Shown: positions 1-9,009 of the stretch, piece by piece | Position numbering within the stretch: the stretch's first letter is position 1 | How the letters are laid out: each line of letters starts with the position of its first letter | Assembly: GCA_014859895.1 (NCBI GenBank) | Contig: JACZKS010000060.1 | Coordinates: 1 to 54,903 of the forward strand | Direction: 5' to 3' | DNA length: 54,903 bases | Origin: Rhodospirillales bacterium | Lineage (GTDB): Bacteria; Pseudomonadota; Alphaproteobacteria; Rhodospirillales; Shumkoniaceae | Program-made: the position numbers and the translations under genes | Notes under the pieces: generated by a model | What the model was told of the DNA's origin: nothing | Databases searched by the model: none | The model's input: the letters and a program-made list of their open reading frames with translations, nothing else

Positions 1-1
1 G

Positions 2-808
2 TCGGTGGGGGAACTGGTGGAACAGGTGAGCGCGGCGTCCTCGGAGATGGAAAGCTCCGCCGAACAGATGACGGCGACGGCGGAGGGGACGACGCGGCAG
101 GCCTCGGCGGTTGCGGCGGCCTCGGAACAGGCCTCGGCCAACGTCGAGACGGTGGCGTCCGCCGCCGAGGAACTATCCTCCTCGATTTCCGAGATCAGCC
201 GGCAGGTGACCCAAGCTTCCGAAATCGCTTCCGCCGCCGTCAAGGAGGCGGAAGCCACCAACATCAAGGTGCAAGGCCTGGCAACCGCCGCCAACAAGAT
301 CGGGGAAGTGGTGGCGCTGATCACCGACATCGCCGAGCAGACCAACCTTCTGGCTTTGAACGCCACCATCGAGGCGGCGCGGGCCGGCGATGCCGGCAAG
401 GGCTTCGCGGTCGTTGCCAGCGAGGTCAAGAACCTGGCCAACCAGACGGCCCGGGCGACCGACGAGATCGGAGCCCAGATCTCGGGCATCCAGGCCGCCA
501 CCCAAGAGGCGGTGGCGGCAATCGAGACGATCAGCCAGACCATCTCGAAGATCAACGAGGTCAACTCGGGGGTGGCATCGGCGGTCGAGGAGCAGGGCGC
601 GGCCACCCAGGAGATCGCCAGGAACGTCGAACAGGCGGCGGCCGGTACTCAGGAAGTTTCCTTGAACATCGCGGGCGTCAACGAGGCGGCCACAGAAACC
701 GGCACGGCGGCGGCCGGCATGCATTCGGCGGCCGGCGACCTGTCGCGCCAATCGGTGAAGTTGCGCGAGGAGGTCGAAAAATTCCTCGCCAGCGTGCGGG
801 CCGCCTAG
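2..808 (+). CDS. methyl-accepting chemotaxis protein, C-terminal part (gene cut by window start)
   Basis: This is the cytoplasmic signalling domain of a chemoreceptor that would pass ligand state to CheA/CheW. The frame is open to the left edge, so the sensor, membrane segments and HAMP domain lie outside the window. The visible part is a long Ala/Glu/Ser-rich coiled coil. It contains the highly conserved hairpin tip ([12 protein letters not shown]...GKGFAVVA, then [10 protein letters not shown]), which is diagnostic for MCP signal domains. GTG at 5 is only the first possible start inside the window and is not a real start. The stop overlaps that of the convergent gene in the palindrome CTAG (805-808). 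Family assignment is firm; the ligand is unknown. Confidence 0.95.
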   Translation, partial: SVGELVEQVSAASSEMESSAEQMTATAEGTTRQASAVAAASEQASANVETVASAAEELSSSISEISRQVTQASEIASAAVKEAEATNIKVQGLATAANKIGEVVALITDIAEQTNLLALNATIEAARAGDAGKGFAVVASEVKNLANQTARATDEIGAQISGIQAATQEAVAAIETISQTISKINEVNSGVASAVEEQGAATQEIARNVEQAAAGTQEVSLNIAGVNEAATETGTAAAGMHSAAGDLSRQSVKLREEVEKFLASVRAA

Positions 809-2880
809 CGGCCCTCCCGCCACCAGGCGGCGGCCAGTGCGACCAGGGCCAGGGTCAGGGTCAGCCACCACGGCAGTAGGGCCACCTGGTTGATGCCGAC
901 CACCACTTCGGCGCCGTTCTGGGTGAGGCCTACCCAGCCGCGCCCGGCGGCGGCACGCTCCGGCAGGGTGCGGCGGATGGCCGGCACCCCTTCGGCGAGC
1001 CAGCGGATGGCGCCACCGCTGGCTTCCACCAGCGGGCGCAGGGGTTCGGGCGTGGCGCGGAGGTCGGCCAGCTCGGTGGCGTTGAGGGCCCCCACCGCGG
1101 CGAATGCCGTGCGGCTGCCGTCTTCCGCCCGATAAAGGCCGGGCTCGTCGGCCGGCAGGGTGGCGGCGGCACGGCCGTCCGGCTGCGGGGTCAAGGTCAG
1201 CTGATGGACCGCGCCAGACGGCGTGGTGACGGCGACCTTGGCGGGAGCCGGGTCGAGGCTGCGGCGTTCCACCGTAAGCGTGCCCCCCCGGGCTTCGGCG
1301 GTCAGCGCCTCTTCCTCCAATTCCGGTTCCTTCATCAGCCAGTGGGCCAGCCGTCGCAACAGTTCGGCGTGCGGGCCGCCGCCGTCGTAGCCACGCGCCC
1401 ACAGCCAGGTGTGATCGGTCATGAACTGGGCGACCCGCCCCTCGCCGGCGTGATCGAGGATGAGCAGCGGCACTCCGTCCGGCCCGGCCAGCAGCGGCGA
1501 TCCCGATTGCTGCGATCCCTCGATTTGGCGGAACCAGCGGCCCCACGGCCGGGCCCCGCCGGAGGGTTCGATCGCCGAGGTGACGGGATGGCGATGACCG
1601 ATCTCGGTGACGACCGGCCGGTAGGGCGCCACCAGCACGCGGCCGCTGGCGCGGGTCGGCAGGATGTCGGCCAGCGCCGTTTCGCCCAGGCTTTGCGGGC
1701 CGGCGAATTCCGGCCCCGAGGCGACCAGCAGGGCGCCGCCCTCGCGCACGTAGTTGACGATGTTCTGGAAATAGGCCGGCGGCAGCACGTGGCGGACCAG
1801 GTAGCGGTCGAAGACGATGAGGTCGAATTCCCGGAGCCTCACCTCGAACAGTTCCTGCACCGGAAAGGCGATGAGGGCCAACTCGCGTAGCGGCGTGAAA
1901 TCGTCCTTTTCCGGCGGCCGCAGGATGGTGAAGTGGACGAGGTCGACGGCAGGATCGGATTTCAGCAGGTTGCGCCACGTCCGCTCGCCGGGATGGGGCT
2001 GGCCCGACACCAGCAGCACCCGCAATCGGTCGCGCACCCCGTTGACGGCGACAGCGGCGCGGTTGTTCACCGTCGACAGCTCGTCGGCGAGCGGCCCGGC
2101 CTCCAGCTCGATGACGGTCGGTCCGGCGTGTTCCAGCGTCAGGGTGAACGGCTGGCGGGCCCCGACCGGCACGGTCTCCCTCGCCACCACCCGGCCATCG
2201 ACCCGTACGGTGATGGGAGCGGTGCCGCCCGTCGCGGCCGGCCCTTTGCCCTCGGCCTCGCGGTCCTCGACCCGGTAGGAAAGGGTGACTTCCTTGCCGA
2301 CCAGCCCGTATCCCGGCGCCTGGTCGATGACGATGCGCCGGTCGCGCTCGCCCGGCTGGCCGGTGAGCAACAGGTGGACGGGCGCCGGGCCAAAGGGCGC
2401 GGCCCTGGACTTCGGGGCGTCGTGGACTTGGCCGTCGGTGATCATCAGCGCCCCGGCAAAGCGGCCGGCCGGGATATCGGCCACCGCTGCCTCCAGTGCT
2501 TCGTAGAGCCGGGTTCCGTCGCCGCCACCGGGCCCGTCGCCGCCCGCCTCGACGATCCTGACGTCGAGATCGTCGATCTTGGCCAGCGCCGCCTTCAGTT
2601 CCTCCAGCGCGGCCGCCGTCTGGGCGCGGCGCTCGCCGACCCCCTGACTGGGCGAGGTGTCGGCGAGGATGACGGCGACGTCCTTCTGGGGATCGGTTTT
2701 CTGATGGATCCAGCGCGGGTTGAAGAGCGCCAGCACCAGGATGGCCAGCGCCGTCAATCGCCAGAACAGGCCGCGTCCGCGCCGGAGCGCGCCCACCACC
2801 AGGAGGAGGACGCCGACCCCGCCGAGTGTAGCGATCAGCGGCCACGGCACCAGCGGGGTCCAGGCGATGCCGCCGCTCAT
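805..2880 (-). CDS. membrane protein with VWA-like and glutamine-amidotransferase-like regions
   Basis: A 691-residue membrane protein and last gene of the MoxR operon. Two N-terminal hydrophobic segments (about 13-31 and 38-54) and one at the C-terminus (about 668-687) place a large soluble part between membrane anchors. A MIDAS-like D-T-S-P-S (residues 74-78) and a later ITDGQ resemble a von Willebrand A fold. The middle, with DLIVFDRY and [10 protein letters not shown], resembles the class I amidotransferase-like domain of such proteins, without an obvious catalytic triad. Its start overlaps the stop of the upstream DUF4159 gene by 4 nt (ATGA-type), implying translational coupling. The function is not known; the family goes with MoxR/DUF58/BatA clusters. 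Confidence 0.8.
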   Translation of the reverse strand: MSGGIAWTPLVPWPLIATLGGVGVLLLVVGALRRGRGLFWRLTALAILVLALFNPRWIHQKTDPQKDVAVILADTSPSQGVGERRAQTAAALEELKAALAKIDDLDVRIVEAGGDGPGGGDGTRLYEALEAAVADIPAGRFAGALMITDGQVHDAPKSRAAPFGPAPVHLLLTGQPGERDRRIVIDQAPGYGLVGKEVTLSYRVEDREAEGKGPAATGGTAPITVRVDGRVVARETVPVGARQPFTLTLEHAGPTVIELEAGPLADELSTVNNRAAVAVNGVRDRLRVLLVSGQPHPGERTWRNLLKSDPAVDLVHFTILRPPEKDDFTPLRELALIAFPVQELFEVRLREFDLIVFDRYLVRHVLPPAYFQNIVNYVREGGALLVASGPEFAGPQSLGETALADILPTRASGRVLVAPYRPVVTEIGHRHPVTSAIEPSGGARPWGRWFRQIEGSQQSGSPLLAGPDGVPLLILDHAGEGRVAQFMTDHTWLWARGYDGGGPHAELLRRLAHWLMKEPELEEEALTAEARGGTLTVERRSLDPAPAKVAVTTPSGAVHQLTLTPQPDGRAAATLPADEPGLYRAEDGSRTAFAAVGALNATELADLRATPEPLRPLVEASGGAIRWLAEGVPAIRRTLPERAAAGRGWVGLTQNGAEVVVGINQVALLPWWLTLTLALVALAAAWWREGR

Positions 2881-5606
2881 AGTCCCAGCCTTTCCATGAT
2901 CGCCGGCACGTGCACCTGGTCGGCCTTGTAGTTACCGGTCAGCGCGTACATCAGAAGGTTGATGCCGAAGCGATAGGCCAACTCGCGCTGGCGCTCGCCG
3001 CCCGGCACCGCCGGGTAGAGGGGGCGCTGCTCGGGATCCATCGCCCAGGCGGCCGCCCAGTCGTTGCTGCCGACGATCACCGGCGACACTCCATCGTTGA
3101 CGCGCTCGCCGGCCCGTTCGACCCAGACCGTGCCGCCAGCCCAGCGTCCGGGATAATCGCGCAGCAGATAATAGGCGCGTGACAGCACGTGGTCGGCCGG
3201 CGCCGGAATCAGCGGCGGCAGCCTGAGTCTGTCGGCCAGCCGGCGCAAGGCGGCGATCGACACCGCGCCGTCGGGATCGCGGGTATCGAACAGGATGACG
3301 CCGCCGCCGTCCATGAAGGCCCGGAGCTTGACCGCGACTTCCACCGACGGGGCCACGGATTCCGTCACCGGCCAGTAGAGGAAGGGAAAGAAGACGATCT
3401 CGTCGCGCTCCAGGTCGATGCCGACGGGAGCCTCCAACTCGACAGCGGTACGCCGGCCGGCAATGACGCTAAGCCCAATGAGGCCGGCGCGGCTTACCGC
3501 ATCGATGCGGTCATCCCCGGTCATCACGTAGGCGAGACGGGTCGACCGGCTGGCCTCCTCGGCGAAAGCTTCGCCGCCAAGGCCATCAATCGACTGCGCC
3601 CGTGCCGCCGGCGGCGTGGCGGCTGCCATCAGCGCCACCATCACCACGACGGCGGGTGCTGCCCGCGGACGACCACGCAACAGGCCGCGCAGCATCAGGC
3701 TGGCGGCGAGGTCGATCAGGGCCAGCAGAAGAGCGGCGGCCAGCAGCCAGGGCTGGAACGCCACCTGGCGGTCGCGGCCATAGGTTTCGGTGCCGACGCC
3801 GGTGGGTGCCGCCGCCAGGGCTTGCGGAGCTGGCAGGCTGGCCGACAGGTTCAATGCGCGCCGCGCGTCGGCCTGGCCGTAATAGCCGGGGGGGTGCTCG
3901 GGGCCGGGCACCGCTCCATCGAAGCCGTCGGCGGCGAGCCCCAGGGCGCCGCTCGGCGGCATACCCAGGCGCCCGAAGCCGTCCAGCGATTCGAGTGGCG
4001 GCAACGGCGGCCCACCCGGTTGGGCGACGGCGCCGTGGCTGAGATCGACGACGCGGCGCAGCATTTCGACGAACAGGCCGGACAGCGCCAGATTCGACCA
4101 GCTGGTATTGGAACTGGTGTGGACTAGCGTCAGCCAGCCCTTGCCGCGCCGCTCGGCGGTAACCAGCGGGGTGCCGTCGGCCAGCGTTGCCCAGGTCTTG
4201 TCGGCAAGATCGAGCGCCGGGCTGGCGAGCACCTGCTGCGCCACCGTGACGTCGCCCGGCAGGGCAAGCCCGGCGAAGGGGCTGGCGGCGGAGAACGGGG
4301 CAAGACGGGCCGGGCGCGCCCACGACATGGCGCCGCCCAGGGTGCGGCCGCCCTGACGCAGAGCCACCGGCACCAAGGGATCGTCAATGGTGGCATCGTC
4401 GGCCAGGCGCGGCCCGGCGAAGCGCAGGAGGATTCCGCCATCCTCGATCCAGCGGGCGACGGTGTCCCGCTCGCCGTCGGAAAGCGGACTCGTATCGGCC
4501 AGAACGAGAACCGCCAGTGTGCGTCCGAGAAGATCGGCGACGGCGCCGCGCCGCACCTCGGTGAACGGCTCCAGCGCGCGGTTGACGTAATAGAATTCGC
4601 TCAGCAGAGGTTGCGTCTCGGAGCGTTGCGGGCCGGTCGCCAAACCGACCGGGCGCCGCCGCCAGCGCTCGTCGAGCAGGACCACGGCGCCGGCCGTTCC
4701 CTGGTTTTCGATATCGAGGCGGGTCAGCCGGTTGCGCATTTCGGCCGGCAAGTCGAGCGCCGCCTCGGTCTCGGCGTTGCCATCGGTGAAACGCAACGGC
4801 TGACGGGCAAGGAGCCGTCCCTCGGCGTCGTGGGCGCGGACCCAGATGTCCAGGGTGCCGGCCGGGCTGTCGCGCAACGCCTTAAGCCGGAGCGCATCGC
4901 GCTCGCTGGCCGGAGGGCGCAGGATCACCGCCGGACGTCCCGGTTCGTCGCGCACCAGCCGCACCGGGCCGAAGTGTTCCAGGCCGCTCAACCAATCCCT
5001 TGTGTCGCCCTCTCTGAGGCCGTCACTCAGCCACACCACTTCGCCCGCCGGCACGCCGGTCCGTTCCACCGCGCGGGTCAGGCGCTCCAGCGTCGCGACG
5101 CGATCGCCCGCCCACGGCTTCGGTTCCAACGCCAGGGCGCGCGAACGGGCTTCCTCGGCCCGCGTCACCTGAAGGTCGGGCACCTGGCCCCCGGTCGGGG
5201 CGGTGCCGGTCAAAAGGACCGGCCGGCCCTCGCGCGCCGCTTGGTCGAGCAGGCCGGCCATTGCCGCCTGCCGCCCGGACCAGTCGCGGGCCGCTGCCCA
5301 GCCGTCATCGACGACTAATATAACCGGTCCCTGGCCGCCAAGGCCACGCGCCGCGTTGAGCACCGGATCCGACAGGCCGGCGATCACGGCGATGGCCAGT
5401 GCCACGCGCAACAGGATCAGCCACAGCGGCGACTTGGCGGCGGTCTCTTCGCGCGCCGTCAGCCCGAGCAGCAGGCGGAGCGGCGGGAAAATCACGCGCA
5501 GTGGGGTCGGCGGCGTGATCCGCAGGAGCCACCACAGGGCAGGCAGGGCGAGAAGAGCCGCCAGGGCCCAGGGCGCCGCGAAGGAAAGGGGGCCAAGCGT
5601 CCACAT
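2877..5606 (-). CDS. BatA-like N-terminal / DUF4159 C-terminal membrane protein
   Basis: A 909-residue protein joining two regions typical of this operon type. Residues 1-80 match the BatA ('aerotolerance regulator') N-terminal pattern: a membrane helix, then a Pro/Leu-rich stretch and a second helix. A VWA-like strand follows (VILVVDDGWA), but the DxSxS metal site is not intact. After about residue 620 two hydrophobic stretches occur. The second (VVVMVALMAAATPPAARAQ) looks like an internal signal or anchor and leads into the DUF4159 domain (LAYVMTGDDR..., FFPFLYWPV, GGGVILFDTRD). The start follows the DUF58 stop by 1 nt. It may help a MoxR chaperone assemble envelope or metal-dependent complexes, but this is inference. 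Confidence 0.8.
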   Translation of the reverse strand: MWTLGPLSFAAPWALAALLALPALWWLLRITPPTPLRVIFPPLRLLLGLTAREETAAKSPLWLILLRVALAIAVIAGLSDPVLNAARGLGGQGPVILVVDDGWAAARDWSGRQAAMAGLLDQAAREGRPVLLTGTAPTGGQVPDLQVTRAEEARSRALALEPKPWAGDRVATLERLTRAVERTGVPAGEVVWLSDGLREGDTRDWLSGLEHFGPVRLVRDEPGRPAVILRPPASERDALRLKALRDSPAGTLDIWVRAHDAEGRLLARQPLRFTDGNAETEAALDLPAEMRNRLTRLDIENQGTAGAVVLLDERWRRRPVGLATGPQRSETQPLLSEFYYVNRALEPFTEVRRGAVADLLGRTLAVLVLADTSPLSDGERDTVARWIEDGGILLRFAGPRLADDATIDDPLVPVALRQGGRTLGGAMSWARPARLAPFSAASPFAGLALPGDVTVAQQVLASPALDLADKTWATLADGTPLVTAERRGKGWLTLVHTSSNTSWSNLALSGLFVEMLRRVVDLSHGAVAQPGGPPLPPLESLDGFGRLGMPPSGALGLAADGFDGAVPGPEHPPGYYGQADARRALNLSASLPAPQALAAAPTGVGTETYGRDRQVAFQPWLLAAALLLALIDLAASLMLRGLLRGRPRAAPAVVVMVALMAAATPPAARAQSIDGLGGEAFAEEASRSTRLAYVMTGDDRIDAVSRAGLIGLSVIAGRRTAVELEAPVGIDLERDEIVFFPFLYWPVTESVAPSVEVAVKLRAFMDGGGVILFDTRDPDGAVSIAALRRLADRLRLPPLIPAPADHVLSRAYYLLRDYPGRWAGGTVWVERAGERVNDGVSPVIVGSNDWAAAWAMDPEQRPLYPAVPGGERQRELAYRFGINLLMYALTGNYKADQVHVPAIMERLGL

Positions 5607-5607
5607 G

Positions 5608-6489
5608 TCAGGCGTCCATTCCCTGCGAGAGAGCCACGAAGAGGGCGAGCAGCGACGTCTCGGCGGGCCGGTCGGTGCGATGCGTGGCCAGCGTCCAGCC
5701 GGTCTGGCGGGCCAGCGCCTCCAGGCCCCGCTGGTGGGCGGCCATCGCCTCGCGGTAGTCCTCGCGCACCGATTCGGCCCGCCCGATCAGCAGGCGGCCT
5801 TCGTCCTCCGGACCCTCGAACTGGATGCGGCCGGCAAACGGAAAAGTTTCCTCGGCGGGGTCGAGGACCTGCAACAGGTGGCCCTTGACGCCGCGCGCCG
5901 AGAAGGCGGCCAGGGTTTCGCCCAGTTTGGCAAGCGGCACCAGGAAGTCGCTGACCATGACGAGCCGTGCGTAACGCGGCAACGGTTCGGCGGCCGGCAG
6001 GCTGGTTCCCGCCGTACGCCCGAATTCAATGGTGTCGGCGATGCGCAAGAGCGCGGCCCGCCCGGACGCCGGGGCGATGCCGGTGCCGATCAGCGCGATG
6101 TGTTCGCCGCCGCGCACCAGCAGTGAGGCGAGTGCCAGGGTCAACAGATCAGCCCGACCGCCCTTGACGGGCAGGGTCTCACTGGAGCGGTAGGCCATCG
6201 ACGGCGAGCCGTCGCGCCACAGCCAGATGCTCTGGGCGGCCTCCCACTCGTTCTCGCGGATATAGACCGGCTGCGACTTGGCGGACTGGCGCCAGTCGAT
6301 GCGGCCGGCCGAATCGCCCGCCTGGTAGCGGCGAAACTGCCAGAAGGTTTCACCCTGGCCGATCCGGCGCCGGCCGTGCACACCCTGCGAAATGGTGGCG
6401 GCCACCCGCTCGGCCGCCACCAGCAGCGGCGGCAGGGTGGCGGCCAGCGCCTCGGCCCGGTGGTGCAGTCTGGTCCGCGCTTCGGCCAT
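5608..6489 (-). CDS. DUF58 domain protein (VWA-like)
   Basis: A 293-residue protein of the DUF58 family, partner of MoxR ATPases. The hallmark is FRRYQAGDSAGRIDWRQSAK followed by a region ending in D-G-S-P-S-M, a MIDAS-like DxSxS. The start chosen is ATG at 6489 (MAEARTRL). The open frame extends 76 codons further upstream, but that stretch is Arg/Pro-rich shadow sequence overlapping the MoxR gene. It lies between moxR (18 nt upstream) and the BatA/DUF4159 gene (1 nt downstream), so it is co-transcribed with them. No membrane segment is evident. The family is known; the client of the complex in this organism is not. Confidence 0.88.
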   Translation of the reverse strand: MAEARTRLHHRAEALAATLPPLLVAAERVAATISQGVHGRRRIGQGETFWQFRRYQAGDSAGRIDWRQSAKSQPVYIRENEWEAAQSIWLWRDGSPSMAYRSSETLPVKGGRADLLTLALASLLVRGGEHIALIGTGIAPASGRAALLRIADTIEFGRTAGTSLPAAEPLPRYARLVMVSDFLVPLAKLGETLAAFSARGVKGHLLQVLDPAEETFPFAGRIQFEGPEDEGRLLIGRAESVREDYREAMAAHQRGLEALARQTGWTLATHRTDRPAETSLLALFVALSQGMDA

Positions 6490-6506
6490 CGCGGGTGGCT
6501 GTCCTT

Positions 6507-7523
6507 TCAGGCGATGCTGGCGTTGAGCAGGTCGATGATGTCGCCGACGGCGACTCCCTCGGCTCGCGCGGCGAAGGTCAGCGCCATGCGATGGCGCAAT
6601 ACCGGATGGGCCAGCGCCAGCACGTCGTCGATGGACGGCGCGAGGCGCCCCTGCATGGCGGCTCGCGCGCGCACCGCCAGCATCAGGGCTTGGCTGGCGC
6701 GCGGTCCCGGCCCCCACGACACGTGCTTTTTCACCTCCGCGATCGACGAGGTTTCGGGGCGCCCGTTGCGCACCAGGGTGAGGATGGCGTCGACCACGCT
6801 TTCGCCGACCGGCACGTGGCGAATCAGCCGCTGGGCGGCGATCAGGTCGAGCGGATTCATCACCCGTTGCGCCTCGGCCTCGTTGGCGCCGGTGGTGGCG
6901 ATCAGAATCTGGCGTTCGGACTCGCGGTCGGGATAGTCGACATCGACCTGCATGAAGAAACGGTCGAGCTGAGCTTCCGGCAACGGATAAGTGCCTTCCT
7001 GCTCCAACGGGTTTTGGGTGGCCAGCACATGGAAGGGGCTGGGCAGGTTGTGGTAATGGCCGGCCACCGACACGCGGCGCTCCTGCATGGCCTGCAGCAG
7101 GGCCGACTGGGTGCGTGGGCTGGCGCGGTTGATCTCGTCGGCCATCAGAAGCTGGCAGAAGACGGGTCCCTGGATGAAGCGGAACGAGCGTCGGCCGGTT
7201 TCCGATTCCTCCAGCACCTCGGAGCCGAGGATGTCGGCCGGCATGAGGTCGGGGGTGAACTGGACGCGCCGGGCTTCCATGCCGAAAACCGTGCCCAGCG
7301 TCTCGACCAGGCGGGTCTTGGCCAGGCCCGGCACGCCGATCAGCAGCAGATGGCCGCCGGCCAGAAGCGTGATCAAAGTCTCCTCGAGGACCTGGGGCTG
7401 ACCGAAGATGACTCGCCCGATACCGACACTGGCGGCTGCGATTTGCACGCCCAGTCGATCGATTTCCGTAAGAAGGTCCTTGGAGTCCGACAAATTCACG
7501 TTATCTTTTGGCTTACCCGTCAC
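6507..7523 (-). CDS. MoxR-family AAA+ ATPase
   Basis: A 338-residue AAA+ ATPase with Walker A GVPGLAKT, Walker B LLMADEINR and the family signature ATQNPLEQEGTYPLPEAQLD. MoxR ATPases act as chaperones with VWA proteins, and the three genes downstream encode such partners. The start chosen is GTG at 7523 because GGAGAG lies 6 nt upstream. A longer frame to 7595 would overlap the divergent DUF1285 gene. The 32-nt gap to that divergent gene means the promoters of both operons must be interleaved. It is the first gene of a four-gene minus-strand operon. Confidence 0.93.
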   Translation of the reverse strand: MTGKPKDNVNLSDSKDLLTEIDRLGVQIAAASVGIGRVIFGQPQVLEETLITLLAGGHLLLIGVPGLAKTRLVETLGTVFGMEARRVQFTPDLMPADILGSEVLEESETGRRSFRFIQGPVFCQLLMADEINRASPRTQSALLQAMQERRVSVAGHYHNLPSPFHVLATQNPLEQEGTYPLPEAQLDRFFMQVDVDYPDRESERQILIATTGANEAEAQRVMNPLDLIAAQRLIRHVPVGESVVDAILTLVRNGRPETSSIAEVKKHVSWGPGPRASQALMLAVRARAAMQGRLAPSIDDVLALAHPVLRHRMALTFAARAEGVAVGDIIDLLNASIA

Positions 7524-7555
7524 CGTCTTCTCTCCGCTAAGGTTTGCCCTCGGGA

Positions 7556-8125
7556 ATGAACCATACCCCCTCGGAACTCCCCGATCCCGCCTCAACTTCC
7601 AAAACGGGTCTCCTGCCGGTTCCCGCCGAGGGCCGCACGCTGTGCGGCGATCTCGATATCCGCATCGACCGCAACGCGGTCTGGCACTACCGGGGCTCGC
7701 CGATCCCGCGCAAGGAAATGGTCTGCCTGTTCGCCTCCGCCCTGTGCCGCGCCGCCGATGGCGGCTATTGGCTGGTGACCCCCGCCGAGATGGGCCGCGT
7801 TGAGGTCGAGGACGCGCCCTTCCTGGCGGTCGAACTGTTCACCGCCGGGGCGGGCCGCGAACAGGTACTGAGCTTCCGGACCAACGTCGATGAAATCGTC
7901 ACCCTCGACAATGACCACCCCCTCGACGTCATCACCGATCCGGCCACTGCCGAACCTTCACCCTACGTCGTCGTGCGCAACGGCATTCCTGCCCGCCTGA
8001 CGCGGTCCGTGTATTATGAGGTGGTGGCGAGGGGCCTCGAAGAAAAGATCGACGACGACCAATTCTACGGGGTGTGGAGTGCAGGCTCGTTTTTCGCCAT
8101 CGGCCGGCTGGACCACGGAGAATGA
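7556..8125 (+). CDS. DUF1285 domain-containing protein
   Basis: A 189-residue cytosolic protein of the DUF1285 family, of unknown function. Visible family features are LCGDLDIRIDRNAVWHYRGSP near residue 30 and PYVVVRNGIPARLTRSVYYEV near the C-terminus. ATG at 7556 is preferred over TTG at 7544. Its stop overlaps the ATG of the Nudix gene (ATGA, 8122-8125). It begins a plus-strand run with the Nudix hydrolase, a small membrane protein and the CCA-adding enzyme. Confidence 0.85.
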   Translation: MNHTPSELPDPASTSKTGLLPVPAEGRTLCGDLDIRIDRNAVWHYRGSPIPRKEMVCLFASALCRAADGGYWLVTPAEMGRVEVEDAPFLAVELFTAGAGREQVLSFRTNVDEIVTLDNDHPLDVITDPATAEPSPYVVVRNGIPARLTRSVYYEVVARGLEEKIDDDQFYGVWSAGSFFAIGRLDHGE

Positions 8126-8730
8126 GGCGCCAGCGGTTTGTCGAGGCGTTCCGCGCGACCGCGGGGGGCGAAGGCGGGGCTGAGCGGCTGCAAGGCGATT
8201 CCGACCTCAATCCGGACATGCTGGCGCGCCGGGCGCTGGTGCCGGCAGCCGTCCTGGTGCCGGTGGTCGACCGCCTGGACCGTCTCACCGTGCTGTTCAC
8301 CCGGCGTACCGACGACCTTCCCGAGCATGCCGGCCAGATCTGTTTTCCCGGCGGCCGCATCGAGCCCGACGACGCCAGCCCCGAGGACGCGGCGCTCCGC
8401 GAAACGGAAGAGGAAATCGGGCTCCCCCGCCACCATGTCGAGGTGCTGGGCCGACTCGACGACTACATGACCGGCAGCGGCTTCTCCATCACGCCGGTGG
8501 TCGGCGTTGTCGCCCCGCCGTTCACCCTGACACCTCAGGTCCGCGAAGTAGCCGAATCCTTCGAAGTTCCCTTGGATTTCCTGCTTGATCCCGCCAACCA
8601 TCAGCGGCACGAGCGTATCATTGCCGGCCGCGATCGCCACTTCTACGCCATGCCCTACGAGGGATATTTCATTTGGGGCGCCACCGCCGGTATGCTGATC
8701 AATCTGTATCAACGGCTGAGCCGCTCATGA
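8122..8730 (+). CDS. Nudix hydrolase, CoA pyrophosphatase type
   Basis: A 202-residue Nudix enzyme likely to hydrolyse coenzyme A or related pyrophosphates. It shows the CoA-pyrophosphatase signature LPEHAGQICFPGGRI followed by the Nudix core ALRETEEEIGL (residues about 67-101). ATG at 8122 overlaps the upstream stop (ATGA), so translation is probably coupled. A longer frame from 8074 was rejected because it lies inside DUF1285. Its stop overlaps the next start in the same way (8727-8730). Confidence 0.9.
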   Translation: MRRQRFVEAFRATAGGEGGAERLQGDSDLNPDMLARRALVPAAVLVPVVDRLDRLTVLFTRRTDDLPEHAGQICFPGGRIEPDDASPEDAALRETEEEIGLPRHHVEVLGRLDDYMTGSGFSITPVVGVVAPPFTLTPQVREVAESFEVPLDFLLDPANHQRHERIIAGRDRHFYAMPYEGYFIWGATAGMLINLYQRLSRS

Positions 8731-8996
8731 GGATCCTGTTCCAGTACCTGTTTCCGCTGCTTCTGCCGGCTGCCGTCTACTTGGTGTGGACGTGGATCGC
8801 CGGCAAGCGGCGGCGCACCGCCGAAGAGCCGCCCCTGTGGTACGAGGGGCCGTGGTTCTGGTTGATCGTCGCCGGCTTCTTCCTGATGCTGGCGGTGCTG
8901 GGGTTGTCGGCGATTACCGGCGGCGGCTCGCCCGAGGGCACGTACGTGCCGCCCCGCAGCGAAGGCGGCCGCATCATCCCGGGGCACATCAGGTAA
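8727..8996 (+). CDS. small two-helix membrane protein (possibly DUF6111)
   Basis: An 89-residue inner-membrane protein with hydrophobic helices at about residues 4-24 (LFPLLLPAAVYLVWTWIAG) and 45-64 (PWFWLIVAGFFLMLAVLGLSA). A basic/acidic linker with a WYEGP motif separates them, and the C-terminal tail is Gly/Pro-rich. It is placed between the Nudix gene (4-nt overlap) and the CCA-adding enzyme. I recall similar small proteins in this context in Alphaproteobacteria (DUF6111), but I am not certain of the family name. No function can be proposed. Confidence 0.75.
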   Translation: MRILFQYLFPLLLPAAVYLVWTWIAGKRRRTAEEPPLWYEGPWFWLIVAGFFLMLAVLGLSAITGGGSPEGTYVPPRSEGGRIIPGHIR

Positions 8997-9009
8997 AGGC
9001 CTCGCGCCC

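Noticed and set aside
173-2845. 890-codon minus-strand ORF
   Set aside because: Arg/Pro/Gly-rich shadow of the MCP and the 691-residue gene; no domain, and the true genes on both sides have clear motifs.
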